DNA of 64,000 nucleotides from Dehalococcoidia bacterium (GTDB taxonomy: Bacteria > Chloroflexota > Dehalococcoidia > Lucifugimonadales > UBA1123), in contig VXRN01000056.1 in the NCBI GenBank assembly GCA_009838465.1, positions 1-64,000 of the forward strand, read 5' to 3'. Positions 33,647 to 42,410 of this stretch are shown one piece after another; the stretch's first letter is position 1; the number at the start of each line of letters is the position of its first letter. Made by a program: the position numbers and the translations under genes. The notes below the pieces were generated by a model, which did not search any database, was not told where the DNA came from, and saw nothing but the letters and a program-made list of their open reading frames with translations.

Positions 33647-33670
33647 CAGGGGAATCTCAGGATTCCCCTG
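33647..33670 (+). terminator. Hairpin between second binding protein and permeases
   Basis: 10-bp perfect stem (CAGGGGAATC 33647-33656 / GATTCCCCTG 33661-33670) with a 4-base loop. There is no T-run, so it may act by attenuation or mRNA protection rather than full termination. Confidence 0.6.
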
Positions 33671-33720
33671 CCACGTAATAATTACCATCACGGAAAATAA
33701 GACACGCAGAGGTCCAGCGT

Positions 33721-34674
33721 ATGCTGCCGTACATAATCAGAAGAGTCGTTATGGCGATACCCGTCTTCGTCGGCGTGTCCATCATAACCTTCTCTATAAT
33801 GCAGCTTGCGCCGGGCGATCCCGCCGCCATACTTCTCGGGGGCGACTTCTTGCAGATAGCCACCCCCGAAGACATCGCCGCAGCTAGGGCCGCGCTTGGA
33901 GTGGACAGACCGGCTATCGTACAGTATCTCGATTGGATGTCCGGCTTCTTTACCGGCGACCTGGGAACTTCGCTTTTCACAGGGAAGTCGGTTTCTGAAC
34001 TTATATCACCCAGAATAGAACCAACCGTTGCCATCATCATGACAGGTATATTCATCGCCATCATCTTCGGTATTCCCATGGGGATTGTATCCGCGTGGAA
34101 ATCCAATACCTGGATAGACAGAGTTGTCATGGTCTTCGCAGTCATCGGGTTCTCGATGCCGGGCTTCTGGCTCGCGTTCAACCTCATCTGGCTCTTCAGC
34201 GTAAATCTCGGCTGGACGCCCGTATTTGGCTACGCGTCGGTTTCGGAGGGAGTCCCGCAGTTCTTCAGACACCTAGTACTGCCCGCTATCTCCATTGGAG
34301 TCGCGTTCATGGCGCTAAACGCACGAATGACGCGATCAAGTATGTTGGAAGTGCTCAGAGACGACTACATTCGCACCGCGCGCGCCAAAGGACTTATAGA
34401 GAGAGTTGTTCTGTTCAGGCACGCGCTTCGCGCGGCCTCCATGCCAATCGTCACCATAATCGGGCTTAGTTTCGCGGGCGCGGTTACTGGCGCCGTGCTC
34501 ACCGAAACGGTGTTCGCAATACCCGGCATGGGCAGACTGTTCGTCGGCGCGGTCTCTGACCGCGACTTCCCGGTAATACAGGGGCTTATGATGATATTCG
34601 CGGGCGCGTATGTGTTCGTGAATCTGGCAGTGGATATACTCTACGCATATCTTGACCCCAGGGTGAGGTATTAA
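33721..34674 (+). CDS. DppB-type ABC transporter permease, second system
   Basis: 317 residues, six predicted helices. Starts MLPYIIRRVVMAIPVFVGVSIITFSIMQLAPGDPA. EAA loop RTARAKGLIERVVLFRHALRAASMPIV. Its TAA stop overlaps the ATG of the DppC-type gene by one base (TAATG), indicating translational coupling. It pairs with the lipoprotein at 31755. It is paralogous to the protein at 29550. Confidence 0.93.
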   Translation: MLPYIIRRVVMAIPVFVGVSIITFSIMQLAPGDPAAILLGGDFLQIATPEDIAAARAALGVDRPAIVQYLDWMSGFFTGDLGTSLFTGKSVSELISPRIEPTVAIIMTGIFIAIIFGIPMGIVSAWKSNTWIDRVVMVFAVIGFSMPGFWLAFNLIWLFSVNLGWTPVFGYASVSEGVPQFFRHLVLPAISIGVAFMALNARMTRSSMLEVLRDDYIRTARAKGLIERVVLFRHALRAASMPIVTIIGLSFAGAVTGAVLTETVFAIPGMGRLFVGAVSDRDFPVIQGLMMIFAGAYVFVNLAVDILYAYLDPRVRY

Positions 34675-35552
34675 TGACTGCCGAAGCGATTCAACCTCGC
34701 TCGAGATGGGCGACCGGAGTCAGGAGTGCACGCCGGGCGCTGCTGAAGAACCCCAATATGCTGACAGGGTTCGTCATACTGTCGGTAATACTGTTCTTTA
34801 CAATATTCGCAGGTTATGTGGACCGCTATGATCCGCTGAAACTGGAGCCGCTGGACAGGCTTCTGGCGCCCTCGCTCGAACACTGGTTTGGGACGGACAA
34901 CACCGGAAGGGACGTCTATTCGCGCACGATACACGGCGGCCGGGTTTCGCTGCTGGTGGGGTTCTCGGTCGCTATTCTGACGGTGTGCGCGGGCATGGTC
35001 ATCGGACTCATATCCGGCTACGACAGGCGCGCGGACATCGTAATCCAAAGGTTCATGGACGCGATAATGTCGTTCCCGACTCTGCTGCTTGCGCTCGCGC
35101 TGATAGCGATGCTCGGGAGTTCGATTACGAATGTCATCATCGTCATAACGGTCGTGGACACGCCGCGCATGGTGCGTATCGTTCGGGCGCAGGTTCTGGC
35201 GCTGCGGGAGTTCCAGTTCGTGGAGGCGGCGCGCTCGATAGGCGCTCCCACCTGGAGGATTCTGCTCCTGCACGTCGCGCCGAATACGTTCGCGCCCGTA
35301 ATGGTACAGGCGACTTTCGTGTTCGCCACAGCGATACTGGTGGAGGCCGGGCTGAGCTTCCTTGGTCTCGGCATCCCACCCGATCTACCTAGTTGGGGAA
35401 ATATACTCGCCCTTGGGCGAACATACCTGCAAACAGCAGTATGGGTGTCGTTCTTCCCAGGACTCATTCTCACCATCTCGGTGCTTGCCATCAACCTGGT
35501 TGGAGACGGACTCAGGGACGCTCTCGATCCCAAGCTGGCAAGGCGAGAGTAG
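34674..35552 (+). CDS. DppC-type ABC transporter permease, second system
   Basis: 292 residues, the same length as the first-system protein. Motifs: KNPNMLTGFVILSVILFFTIFAGYV, HWFGTDNTGRDVYSR, EAA loop EAARSIGAPTWRILLLHVAPN. Coupled to the DppB-type gene by a one-base overlap. Again no ATPase genes follow; the next gene encodes an unrelated membrane protein. A shared ATPase encoded elsewhere may serve both systems. Confidence 0.93.
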   Translation: MTAEAIQPRSRWATGVRSARRALLKNPNMLTGFVILSVILFFTIFAGYVDRYDPLKLEPLDRLLAPSLEHWFGTDNTGRDVYSRTIHGGRVSLLVGFSVAILTVCAGMVIGLISGYDRRADIVIQRFMDAIMSFPTLLLALALIAMLGSSITNVIIVITVVDTPRMVRIVRAQVLALREFQFVEAARSIGAPTWRILLLHVAPNTFAPVMVQATFVFATAILVEAGLSFLGLGIPPDLPSWGNILALGRTYLQTAVWVSFFPGLILTISVLAINLVGDGLRDALDPKLARRE

Positions 35553-35607
35553 TTTCCCCAATGACGGCGAGGAGTGAATCCGGCCATCGGCCCGTGGAAC
35601 TTCGGAT

Positions 35608-36036
35608 ATGTACCTCGCAATCGCTCTAGGTCTGAGGATATTCGCCGGATTCGGACTGTCCGCCATGCTGACCGTGGGCGCCATTTTGTTTACCTGGGCG
35701 ATGTATTACTTCATGGACTACCTCTGGCCAAGATGGGTATTCGTGACGCTCTGGTTCTCGCTGCCGGGCGTAGGATCGGGTATCGGCGCGACGATTGCCT
35801 GGTGGGACTCGGATGAAGCGAAGCGGATGAAGGCTCTCAGGGCGGGGGCTTGGGTCTTGCTTGGGCTGGTCGGCGCGTGGGCAGCCTATTACTACAAGAC
35901 GGTGGTGGACCCCAACCCGGCGGTGTTCAGTTCGCGCGAGATTTCGTCCGTGGCAATATTGTGGGCGGTGATTGCGCCCAACGTGGTCTCATCCGCAATT
36001 GGAGCGTACAGGCAGATACGGACGGGATGGATCTAG
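35608..36036 (+). CDS. Small multi-pass membrane protein, unknown
   Basis: 142 residues with about four hydrophobic helices (residues 4-26, 28-47 with a short break, 73-92, 107-128). The loops contain WWDSDEAKRMKALRAG and VVDPNPAVFSSRE. No family recognised. It lies 55 bases after the second permease pair on the same strand. Its stop codon overlaps that of the convergent FG-GAP gene by three bases. It may be an accessory membrane component, without direct evidence. Confidence 0.65.
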   Translation: MYLAIALGLRIFAGFGLSAMLTVGAILFTWAMYYFMDYLWPRWVFVTLWFSLPGVGSGIGATIAWWDSDEAKRMKALRAGAWVLLGLVGAWAAYYYKTVVDPNPAVFSSREISSVAILWAVIAPNVVSSAIGAYRQIRTGWI

Positions 36037-38120
36037 CCCGGCGGCTCTGTGATCTTCATTACCTGGTTGACATCAAGCCCGGTCAGGGTCTGGGTGCGAC
36101 CGCTGGGCCAGATGATGTTCACTTCTTCCACCTTGCTCGCGCTTCCGAGGCCGAATTCAAGCTCGACGCTGTCCATGGAGAGGTAGCTCGAACCTGCCTG
36201 CACCTCGCGTACCTGGATAATCGGCTCGCCGCCGTCCGATGACGCCGCCTTTAGATAGACGCGCGCGCCGATGCCGTCTGCGTTACTGCCCGCGCCGTCC
36301 ATGGCCATTCGCCCCTCCAGCCTGAGTGTTATCCAGTAATTGCTGCCCGGCTCGTTAATCCACATGAAGGTCGGGCCGGGAGAGTAGTCGGAGTCGTAGC
36401 CTTCTCCTGTGAAGAGCATACCGCCGCTGTTCGTGCCAATCAGGTCAACGTATCCGTCGCCGTTGAGGTCGCCGTGCGCGAGTCCCTTGCCGTTCTCGTG
36501 GTATCGCGGCGTCAGCTTGATAGCGGCGGGGTTCTGTCCGGGTTCCAAGGTGGGAATCTCGTCGTAGCGAACGCCCTGGACGTCTATCAGGCGGGTCTCG
36601 ACGGTGAGGTCCTCGAAGCCGTTGCCTTCCAGGTTTCTGAGCATTCTGCCCGCGGACTGGTAGATGTCGCCTCCAGGACCATCCCCGCTCGCTATTTCGG
36701 AACCGAGCCAGTAGAGGTCCTGGTAGCCGTCGTTGTCCATGTCGAAGAAGGTCGCCCCGTAGCCGAAATCGTAAGCTGACAGGCCAGTTGGAACAGACCA
36801 GGCGGGATTGATGTTGTCTGGGTCGAGAGAGGCGGGCGGCATGAGTGCGCTGGCCTTTACGTCGGTAGAAGGAGCCATGTCCTCGAAGCGACCAGCGCCG
36901 TTTCGCAGAAGCGCGTTGAGGCAACTGCCCCACCAGAAGCGTTCGTGATACTTGCAGTCGGGGCCGGGATGGGGTTGGGGTTCTCTCAGGCGCAGGTGGT
37001 AGCCCGCGTTCGTGGCGAAGACATCGAGGTGGGAATCTGCATTGTAGTCACCTATGGCGAAGCCCATCCAGTTGCCGACGCGGGCGAAGCCCATCTCCCT
37101 TTCAACCGAGATGAACCTGACCCTGCCGGGTTTGGAGTCGTTTCTGTACAGACGCAGGAAGTCGCCGTCAGTAGCTACCCAAAGGTCTGGCAGCAGGTCG
37201 TCGTTGTAGTCGAAGAATGTGGCGGCGTGCGTGGGGCCGGTCGGGTCGCCAACGCGATTGGACTCCTTGTCCGTCAGAGAAGGATCGTATCCCTCGTATG
37301 TGACGCCGTCGCCGCCGGTGAATGTCAGCGGAACGCCGTCGGGGTCGCGCATCCATATCTGCTCACCGAGCAGCCCGGCTTCCTCGGACACGTCGGAGAA
37401 GGTCAGGTCACCGTTGTTGCGGTACATGACATTGAAGTGGCCGGGATGGTTGTCCTCGCCCATGAAGAAGTAGTCCTCGTCTATCATGTTGGCGACGAAG
37501 ATGTCCAGCCAGCCGTCGCCGTCAACGTCGGCGCAGGCTATGGTGGAGGCAGCGCGCAGGTTCGGGCTGTCGCCGAATGCGATGTCGCTGGCATCTGTGA
37601 ATGAGCCGTCTCCACTGTTGATAAAGAGCCTGTCGGAGTATGCAGACGCGATTGGCTGGCCGTCCTCTCCGACGACGTGAGCGGAGCGGAAGTCGAGTCC
37701 GTCGCCCTGGATGCCCCGTCCGCCGACGTAGAGGTCCTGGTAACCATCGTTGTTCAGGTCGCAGGCGACAACGCCGCTTGAACCTTGCTCGACCGCCGCG
37801 ACACCGGCGGACTCGGCGGTCTCGACGAAGGTCAATTCCCCGTCGTTGCGGAAGAGGCGATTTGGGTGGCCTGCTTCCTGGGTGAGATAGATGTCCTGAT
37901 CGCCGTCGCGATCATAGTCGAATATGGCGACGCCGGGGCGGTAGTTGGAAACGCGATATGCACCGCCCATAGCCTCTCTAGCGACGTTGGTGAAGACCGG
38001 TATGGTGGAGACCGGCTCAGCAACGGGAGGGTGGTCAGCTTCATTGGAGCAGGCCAGTATCCCTACTACCAAGAGCGTCGCTACTAGCGATACCGTGTTG
38101 AAGTTGAATGGCAGATTCAT
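36033..38120 (-). CDS. FG-GAP/ASPIC-UnbV repeat lipoprotein
   Basis: 695 residues. Lipobox VGILAC with Cys24. At least seven calcium-binding FG-GAP loops of the type D-x-(D/N)-x-D-G-x-x-D are visible in order, for example DYDRDGDQDIYL, DLNNDGYQDLYV, DVDGDGWLDIFV, DMDNDGYQDLYW and DLNGDGYVDLIG, forming a beta-propeller. The C-terminal ASPIC/UnbV domain (GIGARVYLKA...VREVQAGSSYLSMDS...VNIIWPSGRTQTLTGLDVNQ) is clear. It is an extracellular, surface-anchored protein of the CRTAC1-like group, probably for adhesion or glycan/protein binding. Its role is unknown. Confidence 0.9.
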   Translation of the reverse strand: MNLPFNFNTVSLVATLLVVGILACSNEADHPPVAEPVSTIPVFTNVAREAMGGAYRVSNYRPGVAIFDYDRDGDQDIYLTQEAGHPNRLFRNDGELTFVETAESAGVAAVEQGSSGVVACDLNNDGYQDLYVGGRGIQGDGLDFRSAHVVGEDGQPIASAYSDRLFINSGDGSFTDASDIAFGDSPNLRAASTIACADVDGDGWLDIFVANMIDEDYFFMGEDNHPGHFNVMYRNNGDLTFSDVSEEAGLLGEQIWMRDPDGVPLTFTGGDGVTYEGYDPSLTDKESNRVGDPTGPTHAATFFDYNDDLLPDLWVATDGDFLRLYRNDSKPGRVRFISVEREMGFARVGNWMGFAIGDYNADSHLDVFATNAGYHLRLREPQPHPGPDCKYHERFWWGSCLNALLRNGAGRFEDMAPSTDVKASALMPPASLDPDNINPAWSVPTGLSAYDFGYGATFFDMDNDGYQDLYWLGSEIASGDGPGGDIYQSAGRMLRNLEGNGFEDLTVETRLIDVQGVRYDEIPTLEPGQNPAAIKLTPRYHENGKGLAHGDLNGDGYVDLIGTNSGGMLFTGEGYDSDYSPGPTFMWINEPGSNYWITLRLEGRMAMDGAGSNADGIGARVYLKAASSDGGEPIIQVREVQAGSSYLSMDSVELEFGLGSASKVEEVNIIWPSGRTQTLTGLDVNQVMKITEPPG

Positions 38121-38216
38121 CTATTTCTATCTGGGAGACAGGAGCGAAGTTAGTCAGTCTTGGCATTGTGGTGTAGAGTACCACGAAGAGTATAGCGGTA
38201 CACGCGGGGGAGTCTA

Positions 38217-39497
38217 TTGGAATCGGGTTCCAGACAAACGGTGTTCGGACTGGGAAGCTGGACGGATGTGGTGTGGCTCGTTTCGATGAGCTCGACGTTG
38301 TTGCTGGTGCTGCTGCCCTTCTCCAGCTATATAGCTTCCATACCGTTTGTCGGAGAAGAGTGGGGAATGACCAACTCGCAGGCAGCGGTGGTGTTCAGCG
38401 CATACCTTGTTGGGTACGCGGTGTCGGCGGCGTTCCTGATTCCTGTGACGGACAGGCTTCCGGCGGGCAGGGTGATGTTCGCCAGTGTCGCATTGATAGC
38501 GGTGAGCAACATACTGTTCCCTCTGCTCGCGCAAGACGTATGGACAGCCTCGGCGCTCAGGTTCGTCGCGGGCGCGGGACACGTGGGAGCGTACATACCC
38601 GGTATAAGGATAGTGTCGCTCAGGTTTGCGGACGGTATGCGCGGGACGGCTGTCGCTATATTCGTCGGAGCGGGATATGCCGGCACTACCATCTCGTATG
38701 TGTTCATGGGGCAGCTTCTGGACATCACCGATTCATGGCGGACGGCGTACATGATAACCGCGCTGGTGGGCCTGATTGGCGTACTGATTGCGCTGGTACA
38801 CATATGGCCGCGTGGAGCACACGATAGCGGGTCTAAGCAACCGTCGGGCAGTTCGGGCAGGCTGAACCTGGGAGTTCTGCGGCATCGTCCGATGCTTCTC
38901 ATCAACACGGCTTACGCACTCCACACTGCGGAACTGTATCTAGCTCGTCTATGGCTGCCGCTGCTGCTGGCTGCGGCGCTGGTCCACGACGGGAAAGAGG
39001 CAGGTGAGGCAGCGGTCCTAGCGGCCACATGGTCGGGCTTCATGTTCATGACGGGGATAGTGGGGGTGTTCGCGGGCGGTGTCATATCCGACCGATTCGG
39101 CAGGACCATGGGCGCGGGTGTCATCTTCGCGGCGAGCGGTGCAATTTCGTTCGTCGCGGGCTGGCTGGTGGGCGCGCCGCCGGTAGTGCTGATAATCCTG
39201 GGGTTCGGATACGGGTTCGCGACGTCCGCGGACTCGGCCATCTACTCGACGGCCGTCACGGAGTTGGCTCCCCAGAACCTCATCGGCTCTACTCAAGCTA
39301 TACAGAGTTTCGTAGGATTCACGGTGGGAGCGGTCGCTCCGGTCGTCGCTGGGGGACTGCTCGACGTGTTCGACGGCACTCTGGGATGGGGCGCGGCGTT
39401 CGGGTTCAATGGCCTGCTCGCGGTTATCGGGGTGGCGGCGCTGATGATTCTGAGGCGTATGCCGGAGGCGGCGGGGATGGCTGCGGGAAAGAGGTAG
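38217..39497 (+). CDS. Major facilitator superfamily transporter
   Basis: 426 residues, about twelve membrane helices. Visible features are the MFS signature-like loop TDRLPAGRVMFA after helix 2 and the related SDRFGRTMGAGVIF in the second half, which mark the duplicated six-helix design. It exports or imports a small solute by proton or ion coupling. The start is TTG 38217, with GGGGGAG about five bases upstream. It is divergent from the FG-GAP gene and convergent with the thioredoxin-like gene. Substrate unknown. Confidence 0.88.
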   Translation: MESGSRQTVFGLGSWTDVVWLVSMSSTLLLVLLPFSSYIASIPFVGEEWGMTNSQAAVVFSAYLVGYAVSAAFLIPVTDRLPAGRVMFASVALIAVSNILFPLLAQDVWTASALRFVAGAGHVGAYIPGIRIVSLRFADGMRGTAVAIFVGAGYAGTTISYVFMGQLLDITDSWRTAYMITALVGLIGVLIALVHIWPRGAHDSGSKQPSGSSGRLNLGVLRHRPMLLINTAYALHTAELYLARLWLPLLLAAALVHDGKEAGEAAVLAATWSGFMFMTGIVGVFAGGVISDRFGRTMGAGVIFAASGAISFVAGWLVGAPPVVLIILGFGYGFATSADSAIYSTAVTELAPQNLIGSTQAIQSFVGFTVGAVAPVVAGGLLDVFDGTLGWGAAFGFNGLLAVIGVAALMILRRMPEAAGMAAGKR

Positions 39498-39507
39498 CGA
39501 TGCCGAT

Positions 39508-40923
39508 TCACCCATCATCCATGGGATATGCGCCGAAGGTAAACGAAAATAGCGAAAAGTTTTCGTCCTTCGGCATGAGCAGGAGTTCGTGGGCGGAGAC
39601 TTCTTGCTGGCGTATCAGGCGATACATGCGAGGGGTGTCCACTGTGACGATGCTGTCGCCGTTCGCGTCGTAGGTTATGTCCGGGCCAGCAGACTGTTCG
39701 GGGATTGGGCCACCGTCCATCGTTATCCTGAACCGGTACATGGATCCGGGTTCGACGTCCAGGACCGCGTTTACCTCGTTGGCGTAGAATTTTATTCCGA
39801 GGTAGTCCTGATAGTCGTCGGTGGTACGGGCGTGTCGAAGGTTCTCAGACTCACTTAGCCAGTGGCCTTGCAGGAAGATGAAGTGGTTCTTGCGCTCGCC
39901 GGGGTCGGTGTATTCGCGGACCTCACCCGCGCTGTCATAGTATTCCTCGTTGGCTATGTACGCGCCGCCGAAGTCTATGTTTCTTCGAGTCCCGCCATAG
40001 AGTTCGCGCGTTATGAACTCTTCAGGGTCGGTTGCCCTGGAGCCGGTCAGCCACTGGGGATCGGGGTCGGAGTTGGGTTCTATGTGAGAGAGATCTCGCC
40101 CAGCTTCTTCGAGCAGGAAGCGGATTATCTTCTCGGTGTCGGCGTATGATCCCTCTCCCCGATGGTAGTAGCGCACGAAACCTGTGCCGTCCATGATGTA
40201 CTTGGTGGGCCATGCCTGAACGCGATATGTGCTGAAGGTGACGCGGTCGTTGTCCTGGGCGACGGGATACTCGATACCGAGGTCGGCGGTCGCGGCGCGG
40301 ACGTTTTCGGGCAGCTTCTCGAACTCGAACTCCGGAGTATGCACTCCGATAATGAGCAGGCCTTCGTCGGCGTACTTGTGATGCCAGTCCTTGAGATAAG
40401 GAAGAGTTCGGATGCAGTTGACGCAGGTGTATGTCCAGAAGTCCAGCAGGACTATCTTGCCCCTGAAGTCCTCCACGTCGAGCGTCTCCGTGTTTATCCA
40501 GCCATCGAGTCCCAACGGCGCGGGAGCAGGTATCTGTCCGGCATCCACGTATCCGAGGATATCGGGCGGAGTTGGGGCGGTGGGCAGAACGGCCAGTACC
40601 GTTGGGGTAGGGCTTGGTTCCCCAGGCGTAGTAACCGGTGTAACCCCGGGTGCAGGGACTGGGGTGGGAGTTGGCAGGACGGTAGAGGTGGGAACCGCGG
40701 CCGGTAATGGGAAAGCGGAGGGAAGAGGAGTTGCTGTCGGTGGAGTCGTCGGACTTGGAAGCGGCGTGTGTGTGGGGACTGGAGACGATGTGGGCGGAAC
40801 CGAGGTAGTCGTGGGTACGGGGCTTGGAATGTCAGTGGCAGCCTGTTCTGACCCGCAGGCCGGGCCGACCACAGCGAATAATGCGAGAACTGTCGTTAAG
40901 AAAAATGAGGCTATCTTCCACAT
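39508..40923 (-). CDS. Thioredoxin-like lipoprotein with DipZ-type C-terminal domain
   Basis: 471 residues. An N-terminal signal anchor ends at GPAC, followed by a long Pro/Thr/Ser linker to about residue 115. The redoxin domain has the C-V-N-C active site (FWTYTCVNCIRTLPYLKDW, near residues 165-170) and the cis-Pro segment AWPTKYIMD. The C-terminal 190 residues resemble the carbohydrate-binding-like domain of DipZ (GAYIANEEYYD, FIFLQGHWLSESENLRHA, LLLMPKDENFSLFSFTFG), but the CcdA-type membrane domain of DipZ is missing. It acts as an extracytoplasmic thiol oxidoreductase. Upstream is a 16-base palindrome and a strong hairpin. Confidence 0.87.
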   Translation of the reverse strand: MWKIASFFLTTVLALFAVVGPACGSEQAATDIPSPVPTTTSVPPTSSPVPTHTPLPSPTTPPTATPLPSAFPLPAAVPTSTVLPTPTPVPAPGVTPVTTPGEPSPTPTVLAVLPTAPTPPDILGYVDAGQIPAPAPLGLDGWINTETLDVEDFRGKIVLLDFWTYTCVNCIRTLPYLKDWHHKYADEGLLIIGVHTPEFEFEKLPENVRAATADLGIEYPVAQDNDRVTFSTYRVQAWPTKYIMDGTGFVRYYHRGEGSYADTEKIIRFLLEEAGRDLSHIEPNSDPDPQWLTGSRATDPEEFITRELYGGTRRNIDFGGAYIANEEYYDSAGEVREYTDPGERKNHFIFLQGHWLSESENLRHARTTDDYQDYLGIKFYANEVNAVLDVEPGSMYRFRITMDGGPIPEQSAGPDITYDANGDSIVTVDTPRMYRLIRQQEVSAHELLLMPKDENFSLFSFTFGAYPMDDG

Positions 40924-40929
40924 CGGAAT

Positions 40930-40971
40930 TGTGCCTTAAGGCACAATCCGCTCCTCGTTAGGAGCGGATTG
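40930..40971. repeat. Palindrome plus strong hairpin
   Basis: TGTGCCTTAAGGCACA (40930-40945) is a perfect 16-base palindrome. Overlapping it is a 12-bp stem (40944-40955 / 40960-40971) with a CGTT loop. They lie between the amidohydrolase end (40998) and the thioredoxin-like start (40923), both minus strand, so the hairpin could terminate the former and the palindrome could be an operator for the latter. Confidence 0.6.
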
Positions 40972-40997
40972 CAATGGTAGTATTTTCGGAGGGCAGT

Positions 40998-42230
40998 CTA
41001 GATCACGAGGTCGTTCTCCCGCTTGACCACTTTGCCCTGGGATACGATGGTGTTGACGTCGTGCAGGGCGGTTATGTCCGCGCTGGGGTCGCCGTTGATG
41101 ATGAGGACGTCAGCAGACTTGCCCACTTCGAGGGTGCCAATCTCGTCATCGAGGCCGAGGCATTCGGCGGAGGTCTGGGTAGAGCACACGATTGCCTCCA
41201 TGGGCGTGATGTGCATCTCTTCGACCATGATCTGCGGCATATAGGCGAAGTCGTCGAAGTTGGCGTTGGTCATGCCCGCGTCCATGCCAGTCACGAACTT
41301 GACGCCCCTGTCCCACATATCGCGCAGTATCTCGAATCGTTCGGCGGGGTCGCCCATAGCGCCGCTCGCGGGCGGGCGATTGCGTCCCCTGATGTCGTTC
41401 AGCCTGCCGAGCGCGAGCGTGGGGTCAACGTACAGGCCCTTCTCGGCTATCATGTCGGCGTAGTCGGGGTCGTAGTCGTACATATCTTCCTCGTTCTCGG
41501 CGAGCCAAGTGCAGTGGATGAGGTTGTGTATCCCGGCGTCGACGCAGTTTTTAACACCAGCGGTCGCGTGGCAGTGCGCAGACACTCGCAGGCCGAGCCT
41601 CTCAGCGTCCTTGACCGCCGCCTTCAGCGTCTCCGCCGGATACTGCGGAGCGCGGACGTTGGTGCCGGGCGTGAATCCGCCGCCGGTTGACATTATCTTG
41701 ATGCAGTCGGCGCCCAGCTTGAACTGGTTTCGTATGGCGGAGACGACCTGATCGGCTGTGTCCGCCTCGGTGCCGAACATATTGCAGTGACCGCCCGTCG
41801 TGGTTATCGGGGTGCCTGCGACGATCATGCGCGGGCCGGGGATGATGCCGTCCTCGACGGCGGCCTTGATAGGCAGGATGACCTGGTTGCGGCTGCCGAG
41901 GTCGCGCATCGTAGTGACACCCGATCCGAGCGCGGCCCTGACGGCGCCGACGCCGCGCATGATGAATGTCTCGTCGCTCTCAGTCATGATGTGGGTGTAT
42001 GCGTCGGTCTGCGCGCTGCAATGGATGTGGGTGTGCATCTCGATGAAGCCGGGCATGAGGGTGCCGCCGGAAACATCTATGATTTCGACGTCCTCCCTCT
42101 CCCCGATCTCAAGCTTGTCCTGGGAGGTGATTTCCGCTATGCGTCCGTCCTTTACGACGACTGCCGCGTTCGGGACAGGATCGGCTCCTGTGCCGTCTAT
42201 CAATTGGTCGGACTTCAATACGAGCTTCAT
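40998..42230 (-). CDS. Metal-dependent amidohydrolase, imidazolonepropionase/prolidase-like
   Basis: 410 residues. The binuclear zinc site is complete: MPGFIEMHTHIHC (HxH, near residue 62), the carboxylated Lys in GADCIKIMSTGG, His in VSAHCHATAGVKNC, His in HNLIHCTWLAE, and Asp in VTGMDAGMTNA. This pattern matches the Xaa-Pro/Xaa-Arg carboxypeptidase-like group of the amidohydrolase superfamily. It probably hydrolyses a dipeptide or cyclic amide. It resembles the gene at 52403 in layout. No neighbour fixes the substrate. Confidence 0.9.
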   Translation of the reverse strand: MKLVLKSDQLIDGTGADPVPNAAVVVKDGRIAEITSQDKLEIGEREDVEIIDVSGGTLMPGFIEMHTHIHCSAQTDAYTHIMTESDETFIMRGVGAVRAALGSGVTTMRDLGSRNQVILPIKAAVEDGIIPGPRMIVAGTPITTTGGHCNMFGTEADTADQVVSAIRNQFKLGADCIKIMSTGGGFTPGTNVRAPQYPAETLKAAVKDAERLGLRVSAHCHATAGVKNCVDAGIHNLIHCTWLAENEEDMYDYDPDYADMIAEKGLYVDPTLALGRLNDIRGRNRPPASGAMGDPAERFEILRDMWDRGVKFVTGMDAGMTNANFDDFAYMPQIMVEEMHITPMEAIVCSTQTSAECLGLDDEIGTLEVGKSADVLIINGDPSADITALHDVNTIVSQGKVVKRENDLVI

Positions 42231-42310
42231 CTACTCACACCTTTGCCTTATTTGGTTGTTGATTATTAGTCCTTAGTGACTACCTCAAAATCCAACCGGA
42301 AGGACTTTCT

Positions 42311-42344
42311 CCCTCACCTCAATCCTCTCCCTCAAGGGAGAGGA
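42311..42344. repeat. REP-like palindrome, family A (minus orientation)
   Basis: CCCTCACCTCAATCCTCTCC then CTCAAGGGAGAGGA, the inverted form of the GGGAGAGG...TAGGGTGAGG element, in the gap between an amidohydrolase and a VOC gene. Confidence 0.7.
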
Positions 42345-42410
42345 AGTCCTCCTAGCCTTGTCATTCATTTCCCGCGATTTGTTTTGAGATAGTTTCTTAG
42401 TAGTCAGCAC

